Assembly: GCF_039523615.1 (NCBI RefSeq)
Contig: NZ_BAAAFQ010000006.1
Span: forward strand, 124,001-188,000
Direction: 5' to 3'
Length of the DNA stretch: 64,000 bases
Origin: Psychrosphaera haliotis
GTDB taxonomy: Bacteria > Pseudomonadota > Gammaproteobacteria > Enterobacterales > Alteromonadaceae
Notes under the pieces: model-generated
The model's input: the letters and a program-made list of their open reading frames with translations, nothing else
What the model was told of the DNA's origin: nothing
Database searches by the model: none
Program-made: the position numbers and the translations under genes
Shown here: positions 26,484 through 33,790 of the stretch, in pieces
How positions within the stretch are numbered: the first letter of the stretch is position 1
How the letters are laid out: each line of letters begins with the position of its first letter

Positions 26484-27673
26484 TAAACATTTATCCCTTC
26501 GGAGATTTTTTCTAACGCTATTTGTCTGGTTTGACTATCTAATAACAAAATGTCATCGATAGACTTAGGCTTGTTGCCACCTAGTTGTTCTAAACACCAT
26601 TCGTTCAGTTTTGCGATGTCTGTAAATGATATTTGTCTTTGTAAAAATGCTTCAACTGCAATTTCATTGCTCGCATTTAGCACGGTTGTTGCTCCTTGTC
26701 CTAACTTAGATGCTTCTAGAGCCAGTCGTAAATTAGGGAAGCGTTCAAAGTCTGGCTCACAAAACGTGAAGCTCGCTAACTTTGTAAAATCTAATGGCTC
26801 AACTCCCGATGCTATTCTATTTGGATAGGCTAACGAATGCGCTATTGGAGTACGCATATCAGGTTGTCCCATCTGAGCTAAGACTGACCCGTCTGAATAA
26901 GACACCATGGAATGAATAATACTCTGAGGGTGCACAACTACCTTTATTTGTTCAAAAGATGCATTGAACAACAGGCGAGCTTCAACAAACTCCAATCCTT
27001 TGTTCATCATAGTTGCTGAATCAACTGATATTTTTGCACCCATACTCCAGTTAGGGTGTGCAACTGCGAGTTCTGGTGTAATACAATCAAACTCGTCGAT
27101 TGGTCTATTTAAAAACGGACCACCTGAGCCCGTTAACAAAATTTGTTCTACCCCTGATGCTTTTAAATCACCGCCTTGTTGGACTTCAAGCGGGAGGGAT
27201 TGAAAAATAGCGTTGTGCTCACTATCGACCGGTAACAATTCTGCGTTATTCTCTTTAACAGCGTCTAAAAATAGCTGTCCGCTCATTACCAACGCTTCTT
27301 TATTTGCTAAACAAATTCGTTTACCCGATTTAGCCGCTGCCATCGTAGGAACTAATCCCGCACCCCCTACAATCGCTGCCATTACGATATCAACACGATC
27401 ATCGCTAGCAACATCAACAAGGCCTTGTTGCCCGCTCTTAACGACCGTCGACAAACCTAGCTTGTTAAACTCATCTTGCAACGCCTGTGCTGCCTTTTCG
27501 TTCGCCATTACGGCGAAGGTAGGACGATAGGTTTGGCAAATTTTTACCATATCTTCAACGTTTGTATTACCTGTGACAGCAAATAAGGAATAACTTGATA
27601 AATGGCGAGATATAACATCTAACGTAGATAAACCGATAGAGCCTGTCGCGCCTAAAATAGTGATGGATTGCAT
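26483..27673 (-). CDS. ispC: 1-deoxy-D-xylulose 5-phosphate reductoisomerase
   Basis: 396 residues: N-terminal NADPH-binding ITILGATGSIGLSTLDV, then CLANKEALVMSG and LLPVDSEHNAIFQSL with the metal ligands, and SWMG-type region ISVDSATMMNKGLE. It commits 1-deoxyxylulose 5-phosphate (from Dxs, also in this window) to the MEP isoprenoid pathway. It is placed between cdsA and rseP, unlike E. coli, where it lies next to frr. Confidence 0.96.
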   Translation of the reverse strand: MQSITILGATGSIGLSTLDVISRHLSSYSLFAVTGNTNVEDMVKICQTYRPTFAVMANEKAAQALQDEFNKLGLSTVVKSGQQGLVDVASDDRVDIVMAAIVGGAGLVPTMAAAKSGKRICLANKEALVMSGQLFLDAVKENNAELLPVDSEHNAIFQSLPLEVQQGGDLKASGVEQILLTGSGGPFLNRPIDEFDCITPELAVAHPNWSMGAKISVDSATMMNKGLEFVEARLLFNASFEQIKVVVHPQSIIHSMVSYSDGSVLAQMGQPDMRTPIAHSLAYPNRIASGVEPLDFTKLASFTFCEPDFERFPNLRLALEASKLGQGATTVLNASNEIAVEAFLQRQISFTDIAKLNEWCLEQLGGNKPKSIDDILLLDSQTRQIALEKISEGINV

Positions 27674-27682
27674 CAGAACAAC

Positions 27683-28549
27683 TTACAGGTAGAAGTGGCT
27701 AAAAAATACTAAGAACACAGGCATTGCTGCGGTCAGAGAATCTATTCTATCTAGTAAACCACCATGGCCAGGAAGGATGTTGCCACTGTCTTTTATACCA
27801 GCGTCGCGCTTAAGCATGCTTTCACTCAAATCACCGAATGCAGAAACAACACCAATAACAATGCAACAGGCTGTTAAAGCTAACCAATTTGCAAAGTCTA
27901 TTTCGTTATTCCAAAGTACAATTAATGTAAGAACCACAACCGCAAACATACCGCCCAAAAATCCTTCTATGGTTTTTCCTGGACTTACATTTGGCATTAA
28001 CTTGTGGCTACCAAATTTTTTACCGGCAAAATAAGCGCCAATATCCGCCGACCAAACAATACTGAATACAAATAGCGCTAACCAAGCACCGCTGTCTTTA
28101 TCAAGTAAATAATGATATTCGCGAATAGTAAGAAGCGCTAACCAAGCAGGAACAAGTGTTAAATATCCAAATACAGCTTTTACCACAGGTTGGTGTTGCC
28201 ATACTCGATTTCCACGTGGGTAAATCAAAACTAAAATTGAACTAATTGTCCACCAGACACAGGCAAGAACCATTATTAAGTAGTTATTTTCGGTTAGTTG
28301 CCCTGTGAATGTCCATAATGAAAAGTCCAAGAAGCCCGCGTATAAAGCGATGCCCGCTACAACTGAACCTACAGCATAAAGTAACTGGTACTTAAGCTTA
28401 GAAATTTCCGCAAATTTACTCCACTCATAAGCGCCGTAACCAAAAACAGCCAGTGATGCCCATGCAAACCAATCAAATGGCATGGTGAATAATGCTGACA
28501 ATAAAATTGCAGCTAAAATAACTGCGGTAATAATACGTTGTTTTAACAA
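27683..28549 (-). CDS. cdsA: Phosphatidate cytidylyltransferase
   Basis: 288 residues, about eight membrane helices, with the family signature SAFGDLSESMLKRDAGIKDS followed by LPGHGGLLDRIDSL near the C-terminus. It makes CDP-diacylglycerol, precursor of all phospholipids. The start is TTG at 28549 with GGGA about seven bases upstream. It follows uppS by 15 bp. Confidence 0.94.
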   Translation of the reverse strand: MLKQRIITAVILAAILLSALFTMPFDWFAWASLAVFGYGAYEWSKFAEISKLKYQLLYAVGSVVAGIALYAGFLDFSLWTFTGQLTENNYLIMVLACVWWTISSILVLIYPRGNRVWQHQPVVKAVFGYLTLVPAWLALLTIREYHYLLDKDSGAWLALFVFSIVWSADIGAYFAGKKFGSHKLMPNVSPGKTIEGFLGGMFAVVVLTLIVLWNNEIDFANWLALTACCIVIGVVSAFGDLSESMLKRDAGIKDSGNILPGHGGLLDRIDSLTAAMPVFLVFFSHFYL

Positions 28550-28564
28550 ACTAATTTCCCAATT

Positions 28565-29335
28565 TTAAATTTCGTTCTGTTTTATTTGCTCGCCAGTCAG
28601 CCCGAAGCGACGTTCGGTGCCGGCAAAGGCTTCAACCGCTTGTGCAAAGCTAAGCTCATCGAAGTCTGGCCAATATACAGAGGTAAAATGGAGTTCGGCG
28701 TACGCCAACTGCCATAATAAGAAGTTACTTATGCGAGACTCGCCGCCAGTGCGCACTAACAAATCGAGTTCAGGCTGATCCGCCAAACACATGTATTTGC
28801 CAAGCAAAGTCTCGTCAATGTCATTTGCGTCTAATTTACCTGACTGAACATCATTGGCAATACTTTTTGTTGCATTAGCAATATCCCAACGACCACCATA
28901 ATTGGCAGCAACATTAAGGGTAAGTCCGGTATTAGCTTCTGTCATTTGATGTGCAGAAGTGACTTTCTTTTGAATTTTTTCACTAAAAGCAGAAATATCG
29001 CCCACTATTTTAAGGCGAACATTATTCTTATGAAGCGTATTTACTTCTCGAGTCAATACCAGCATAAACAATTCCATCAGTCCACTGACTTCATCTTCTG
29101 GTCTTTTCCAATTTTCACTCGAAAAAGCAAATAACGTTAGAGATTTTACACCTACTTTTCGGGCAAAACGAACTGCTTCTCGAACGGCATCAACGCCCTT
29201 CTTGTGCCCATAAACTCTAGGCATTCCTTTCTGTTGCGCCCAACGTCCATTGCCATCCATAATAATACCAACATGCTGTGGTATTGAAGATGAATAGTGT
29301 TCTAGAACTTGATCTACAACGTTACTTTTTGCCAT
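28565..29335 (-). CDS. uppS: Undecaprenyl diphosphate synthase
   Basis: 256 residues. It shows the cis-prenyltransferase motifs GIIMDGNGRWAQQKG (catalytic Asp), FAFSSENWKRP and the C-terminal DLLVRTGGESRISNFLLWQ. It makes C55-PP, the carrier lipid for peptidoglycan and O-antigen, from FPP (IspA product). It stands first after the frr terminator, so partial read-through or a local promoter must serve it. Confidence 0.95.
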   Translation of the reverse strand: MAKSNVVDQVLEHYSSSIPQHVGIIMDGNGRWAQQKGMPRVYGHKKGVDAVREAVRFARKVGVKSLTLFAFSSENWKRPEDEVSGLMELFMLVLTREVNTLHKNNVRLKIVGDISAFSEKIQKKVTSAHQMTEANTGLTLNVAANYGGRWDIANATKSIANDVQSGKLDANDIDETLLGKYMCLADQPELDLLVRTGGESRISNFLLWQLAYAELHFTSVYWPDFDELSFAQAVEAFAGTERRFGLTGEQIKQNEI

Positions 29336-29355
29336 TTTATAACCTACATGATAAT

Positions 29356-29390
29356 AAAAACGCCGTGAGCTCGAACTGCAACGGCGTTTT
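29356..29390 (-). terminator. Intrinsic terminator between frr and uppS
   Basis: AAAACGCCGT (29357-29366) pairs with ACGGCGTTTT (29381-29390), a 10-bp stem with 14-nt loop and T-run on the minus strand. It lies within the co-directional block. Confidence 0.75.
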
Positions 29391-29413
29391 TACTTAACTT
29401 ATTGAGTTATGGA

Positions 29414-29971
29414 TTATATTTCCATTAACTCTTTTTCTTTTGTTGCTACCATCGCATCAATTACTTTCATTTTTGCGTCAGTCAACTTTTGAATTTCGTC
29501 TTCTGATTGACGAGCTTCATCTTCAGAAATATCTTTGTCTTTTAATAGTGATTTAATATCACCATTGGCGTCACGGCGAATGTTACGTACCGCTACACGA
29601 CCGCTTTCAACTTCGCCTTTAACAACTTTAACTAAATCACGACGACGCTCTTCAGTAAGTGGAGGAAGTGGAATACGAATTACCGTGCCTGCTGACATAG
29701 GGTTTAAACCTAAATCAGACTTCATGATTGCTTTTTCAACCGCTTGAGACAAAGATTTGTCAAAAACAGTAAGAGAAAGCGTACGGTTGTCTTCTATTGT
29801 TACATTCGCTACTTGATTAAGTGGCGTATCTGCACCGTAATAAGAAACCTGAATACCATCAAGTAGGCTTGGGTGTGCACGGCCTGTACGAATTTTATTT
29901 AGTTGAGACTGAAGCGACTCAATACTTTTGTCCATGCGAATGGCTGCATCTTTTTGAATTTCATCTAACAC
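29414..29971 (-). CDS. frr: Ribosome recycling factor
   Basis: 185 residues, exactly the usual length. The two-domain RRF pattern is visible: LNKIRTGRAHPSLLDGIQVSYYG, then IRIPLPPLTEERRRDLVK, and a C-terminal three-helix bundle. It splits post-termination ribosomes with EF-G. The start codon is GTG at 29971, with AAGGA about nine bases upstream. It lies 25 bp after pyrH. Confidence 0.96.
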   Translation of the reverse strand: MLDEIQKDAAIRMDKSIESLQSQLNKIRTGRAHPSLLDGIQVSYYGADTPLNQVANVTIEDNRTLSLTVFDKSLSQAVEKAIMKSDLGLNPMSAGTVIRIPLPPLTEERRRDLVKVVKGEVESGRVAVRNIRRDANGDIKSLLKDKDISEDEARQSEDEIQKLTDAKMKVIDAMVATKEKELMEI

Positions 29972-29996
29972 AGTAAATATCCTTCGATTAATTCTA

Positions 29997-30725
29997 TTAT
30001 TTGTCTAATTTAGTAACAATTGTGCCTTCATCTTCGCCCATAATGACACGCTTTAACGCGCCAGGCTTGTTCATATTGAACACACAAATAGGAATGTTGT
30101 GGTCTCTAGCTAGAGTAAATGCTGCTAGGTCCATGACTTTTAATTCTTTTTCAATTACATCTTGGTAATCAAGTTCTCTGTACAATGTTGCTTCTGGATC
30201 TTTAACCGGGTCAGCAGAATAAACACCATCTACTTTTGTCGCTTTAAGAACAACATCAGCTTCAATTTCAATACCACGTAAGCAAGCTGCTGAATCAGTA
30301 GTAAAAAATGGGTTGCCCGTACCAGCAGAGAAAATCACAACTCGACCGCTTTTAAGTAAACTAATACCTTCGGCCCAAGAGTAATCGTCACAAACACCTT
30401 TTAATGGAATGGCAGACATTAAACGAGCGTTTACATGCGCTCTGTGCAAAGCGTCACGCATTGCAAGGCCATTCATAACCGTCGCTAGCATTCCCATATG
30501 GTCGCCAACAACACGATTCATACCGGCTTCAGCTAATGGTGCACCACGAAAGATGTTTCCGCCGCCTAAAACGACACCAACTTGGATATCTTGCTCAACT
30601 AGCTCTTTAATTTCTTGAGCCATGCGGTCTAAAACTTTTGGGTCAATCCCAAAACCTTCATCGCCTACTAAGGCTTCCCCGCTAAGTTTCAATAAGATGC
30701 GTCTATAAACTGGCTTTGTGCTCAT
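29997..30725 (-). CDS. pyrH: UMP kinase
   Basis: 242 residues of the amino acid kinase family: RRILLKLSGEALVGDEGFGI, VVLGGGNIFRG, ISAGTGNPFFTTDSAACLRG-type nucleotide and UMP contacts, and KATKVDGVYSADP. It phosphorylates UMP to UDP and is hexameric with UTP/GTP control in this group. It lies after the tsf terminator and upstream of frr. Confidence 0.96.
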   Translation of the reverse strand: MSTKPVYRRILLKLSGEALVGDEGFGIDPKVLDRMAQEIKELVEQDIQVGVVLGGGNIFRGAPLAEAGMNRVVGDHMGMLATVMNGLAMRDALHRAHVNARLMSAIPLKGVCDDYSWAEGISLLKSGRVVIFSAGTGNPFFTTDSAACLRGIEIEADVVLKATKVDGVYSADPVKDPEATLYRELDYQDVIEKELKVMDLAAFTLARDHNIPICVFNMNKPGALKRVIMGEDEGTIVTKLDK

Positions 30726-30800
30726 TAAGGCTCCCGATAAGATTTAACAGAGGTGCAAATTGCGCCGTATTCTATGCCAAAACGAGAGGATTTACAAAAC

Positions 30801-30837
30801 AAAAAAAACCGTAACAGGTCGCCCTATTACGGTTTTT
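30801..30837 (-). terminator. Intrinsic terminator after tsf
   Basis: AACCGTAA (30807-30814) pairs with TTACGGTT (30827-30834). An inner AGG/CCT pair extends the stem, and T/A runs lie on both sides. It ends the rpsB-tsf transcript before pyrH. Confidence 0.85.
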
Positions 30838-30862
30838 GTTTAGCTGTTAAGCGCTTATGGAA

Positions 30863-31714
30863 TTAAGCGTTTTTAGCAGCTTCGATTTGTGCAGCAACTT
30901 CAGCAGCAAAATCTTCTTCTTTTTTCTCGATGCCTTCACCAACTTCTAAACGTACGAAAGAAGTAACTGATGCGCCTTTTTCTTTAAGGATCTCGCCAAC
31001 AGACTTTTTAGGTTCCATGATGAATGCTTGACCAGTAAGAGAGATCTCACCAGTAAATTTCTTCATACGACCAGTAACCATTTTTTCTGCGATTTCAGCT
31101 GGCTTGCCTTCGTTCATCGCGATTTCAATTTGGATACGCTTTTCGTTTTCAACAACATCAGCAGGAACGTCAGTTGGATTAACGAATTCTGGCTTGCTTG
31201 CTGCAACGTGCATTGCAACGTGCTTAAGAGTCTCTGCAGAACCTTCACCAGCAACAACAACACCAATTTTCTCACCGTGACGGTAAGAAGCTAAAGCAGC
31301 ACCTTGAACGTACTGAAGACGACGAACATTCATGTTCTCACCAATTTTAGCAACTAAAGCAACACGCTCTTCTTCGAACTTTTCTTTAAGTACGTCGATA
31401 GTTGTTACTTCAGCAATCGCTGCGTCAGCAACTTTGTTAGCAAATGCTAAGAAGCTTGCATCTTTAGCAACGAAGTCTGTTTGACAGTTAACTTCAACTA
31501 AAACAGCAACACCGTTGTTTTCTTTGATGATGATCGTACCTTCAGCAGCAATGTTACCGGCTTTTTTAGCCGCTTTTGCTTGACCGTTTTTACGCATGTT
31601 TTCGATCGCTAAATCGATATCACCGTTAGTTTCAGTTAGGGCTTTTTTACAGTCCATCATGCCCGCGCCAGTGCGGTCACGAAGTTCTTTAACTAATGCA
31701 GCAGTTACTGCCAT
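30863..31714 (-). CDS. tsf: Elongation factor Ts
   Basis: 283 residues (E. coli 283). The N-terminal ALVKELRDRTGAGMMDCKKAL and the TDFVAKD motif that displaces Mg2+ from EF-Tu are intact. It exchanges GDP for GTP on EF-Tu. It follows rpsB with a 149-bp gap containing an attenuator-like hairpin, as known in E. coli. Confidence 0.97.
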   Translation of the reverse strand: MAVTAALVKELRDRTGAGMMDCKKALTETNGDIDLAIENMRKNGQAKAAKKAGNIAAEGTIIIKENNGVAVLVEVNCQTDFVAKDASFLAFANKVADAAIAEVTTIDVLKEKFEEERVALVAKIGENMNVRRLQYVQGAALASYRHGEKIGVVVAGEGSAETLKHVAMHVAASKPEFVNPTDVPADVVENEKRIQIEIAMNEGKPAEIAEKMVTGRMKKFTGEISLTGQAFIMEPKKSVGEILKEKGASVTSFVRLEVGEGIEKKEEDFAAEVAAQIEAAKNA

Positions 31715-31791
31715 GGTCTTGTCCTCTAATTTGTATGATTATCGCTTGTCAGCATAAATGCTTTATAGCGCTAATTTATATAATTTGGAAA

Positions 31792-31813
31792 AGGGGCCAT
31801 AAGTATGACCCCT
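31792..31813 (-). terminator. Attenuator-like hairpin between rpsB and tsf
   Basis: On the minus strand AGGGGTC, 8-nt loop, GGCCCCT then TTTT; one G-U type mismatch in a 7-bp stem (31792-31798 with 31807-31813). It probably reduces tsf relative to rpsB. Confidence 0.6.
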
Positions 31814-31863
31814 AAAATTGTTGTAATGATTAAATCGGGATTAACGATTTATTACAGCAATTA

Positions 31864-32586
31864 TTATTCAGCTTCTACAAAATCTTCAGCTTGAACTTCG
31901 ATGTTGTTAGAACGACCTTCTTTAATCGTTGCAGCAACAGATGAAGTGTATAACTGAATTGCGCGGATAGCGTCATCGTTACCAGGAACAACGTAGTCGA
32001 TGTTATCTGGGTTCGAGTTTGTATCAACAACAGCAACAACAGGAATACCTAGGTTGTTTGCTTCAGCGATTGCAATGTGCTCGTTGTCTGCATCAATGAT
32101 GAAGATAACGTCAGGCAATCCGCCCATGTTTTTGATACCGCCAAGGCTCTTTTCAAGCTTTTCCATCTCACGAGTACGCATCAAAGCTTCTTTTTTAGTA
32201 AGCTTTTCAAAAGTACCGTCGTCAGATTGTGCTTCCAAATCTTTTAAACGCTTGATTGATTGACGAACTGTTTTCCAGTTAGTCAACATACCACCTAACC
32301 AACGGTGATTTACGTAGAATTGGTCGCTAGCAATTGCCGCTTCTTTGATCGCTTCGCTTGCTGCACGCTTTGTACCAACAAATAAAACTTTACCTTTACG
32401 CGCAGAAACAGACTTGATGAAATCAAGTGCTTCGTTGAACATAGGAACAGTATTTTCTAAGTTGATGATATGAACTTTGTTACGAGCGCCGAAAATGAAA
32501 GGTTTCATTTTAGGGTTCCAGTAACGAGTTTGGTGACCAAAGTGTACGCCAGCTTGTAGCATGTCACGCATAGATACGTTTGCCAT
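31864..32586 (-). CDS. rpsB: 30S ribosomal protein S2
   Basis: 240 residues, the usual length. MRDMLQAGVHFGHQTRYWNP and RWLGGMLTNWKTVRQSI are diagnostic of S2. It binds the 30S head/body junction and is autoregulatory in E. coli through its long leader. A similarly long leader precedes it here. Confidence 0.97.
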   Translation of the reverse strand: MANVSMRDMLQAGVHFGHQTRYWNPKMKPFIFGARNKVHIINLENTVPMFNEALDFIKSVSARKGKVLFVGTKRAASEAIKEAAIASDQFYVNHRWLGGMLTNWKTVRQSIKRLKDLEAQSDDGTFEKLTKKEALMRTREMEKLEKSLGGIKNMGGLPDVIFIIDADNEHIAIAEANNLGIPVVAVVDTNSNPDNIDYVVPGNDDAIRAIQLYTSSVAATIKEGRSNNIEVQAEDFVEAE

Positions 32587-32797
32587 TTTTATAATCCTCT
32601 ATTGGGGTTAGGCCTCCATATATCCCATTCCAATCCGACCGCTTCATTTTTCAATGATTTGGCACCCCGGAGAATGTGTCGATATATGTGTGTTATTTAA
32701 ATTAAAGTTAAGTGTTGTTTCTTGATTTAAGAAGACAACATTCTTACTAATACAAAAATGTTTTAAGGAAACCTGAAAAAACCTTTGTAAAAATAAG
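32587..32797 (-). promoter_or_regulatory. Long rpsB 5' leader, probable S2 autoregulatory region
   Basis: About 210 nt separate the predicted transcript start (near 32797) from the rpsB ATG. The leader holds a hairpin of ten pairs with one bulge (32714-32723 with 32729-32739). A possible long-range pair GGGGT/ACCCC (complements of 32664-32668 and 32604-32608) encloses a small TCATT/AATGA hairpin near 32650. E. coli S2 represses its own leader; equivalence here is inferred from position and length. The remaining gap to map (to 32917) holds the promoter and AT-rich DNA with nothing else recognised. Confidence 0.5.
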
Positions 32798-32803
32798 GCG
32801 CGC

Positions 32804-32833
32804 TTTATACCATAATAGACCAGTGAAACACAA
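32804..32833 (-). promoter_or_regulatory. Predicted rpsB promoter
   Basis: Minus strand TTGTGT (32828-32833), 18 bp, TATAAA (32804-32809), followed at once by GCGCGCC. The GC-rich discriminator is typical of stringently controlled ribosomal promoters. Confidence 0.5.
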
Positions 32834-32917
32834 CAAAATCACTCAAAAATTGCTCATTTTTTGACATTTTTGCCGATATCAATGGTTTTGTGACTAATAA
32901 CATCTTGAGAGGGTCAT

Positions 32918-33709
32918 ATGGGCGCGGTAATAAAAACACCAGAACAAATAGAAAAAATGCGAGTTGCTGGTCGACTGGCTGCTGAAGTTTTAGAAATGAT
33001 TGGTCCACACGTTAAACCGGGTGTAACCACTGACGAATTAAACACACTTTGTCATAACTACATTGTAGATGTTCAAGGGTGTATTCCTGCGCCGCTAAAC
33101 TATGGTCAACCTCCATTTCCTAAGTCTGTATGTACTTCAATTAACCACGTAATTTGTCACGGTATTCCAGATGACAAACCGTTAAAAGAAGGTGACTGTG
33201 TCAATATTGATGTGACTGTTATTAAAGACGGTTTTCATGGTGATACTTCAAAAATGTTTTTTGTTGGCCAACCTACTATCATGGCAGAACGTTTAGCTAA
33301 AGTAACTCAAGAATGTTTATACAAGGCCATTGAATTAGTAAAGCCTGGTTGTCGTTTAGGTGACATTGGCTCTGTAATTCAAAAGCACGCTGAAGGCCAT
33401 TCATACTCAGTAGTTCGTGACTTTTGTGGTCACGGTATTGGTGAAGGTTTCCACGAAGAACCACAAATTGTTCATTATGGCCGCCCTGGTACAGGTGAAG
33501 AATTAAAAGAAGGTATGTGTTTCACTATTGAACCTATGATTAATGCTGGCACACACAAACTTAAAATATTGCCAGATCAATGGACTGCAGTTACGAAAGA
33601 TAGAAAGTTATCTGCACAATGGGAACATACGCTATTGGTAACCTCCAATGGAGTTGAAGTGTTAACGCTTCGTTCTGATGAAGATTTCCCAAGAACGATA
33701 GAACACTAA
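32918..33709 (+). CDS. map: Methionine aminopeptidase, type I
   Basis: 263 residues. The five metal ligands lie in recognisable motifs: NIDVTVIKDGFHGDTSK (two Asp), CGHGIGEGFHEEP (His), TIEPMINAG (Glu) and QWEHTLLV (Glu). It removes N-terminal Met from nascent chains. ATG at 32918, with GAGAGGG about five bases upstream. It is divergent from rpsB, the widespread arrangement, and ends at a strong terminator. Confidence 0.96.
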   Translation: MGAVIKTPEQIEKMRVAGRLAAEVLEMIGPHVKPGVTTDELNTLCHNYIVDVQGCIPAPLNYGQPPFPKSVCTSINHVICHGIPDDKPLKEGDCVNIDVTVIKDGFHGDTSKMFFVGQPTIMAERLAKVTQECLYKAIELVKPGCRLGDIGSVIQKHAEGHSYSVVRDFCGHGIGEGFHEEPQIVHYGRPGTGEELKEGMCFTIEPMINAGTHKLKILPDQWTAVTKDRKLSAQWEHTLLVTSNGVEVLTLRSDEDFPRTIEH

Positions 33710-33718
33710 CACTAAACA

Positions 33719-33741
33719 GGAGCGATTATCGCTCCTTTTTT
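33719..33741 (+). terminator. Intrinsic terminator after map
   Basis: GGAGCGA, loop TTA, TCGCTCC (33719-33735), followed by six T. It separates map from glnD. Confidence 0.88.
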
Positions 33742-33790
33742 AATGCTGTACATTCGCCATCAATAATAACAATTCGAGGCTGAAAACAAC

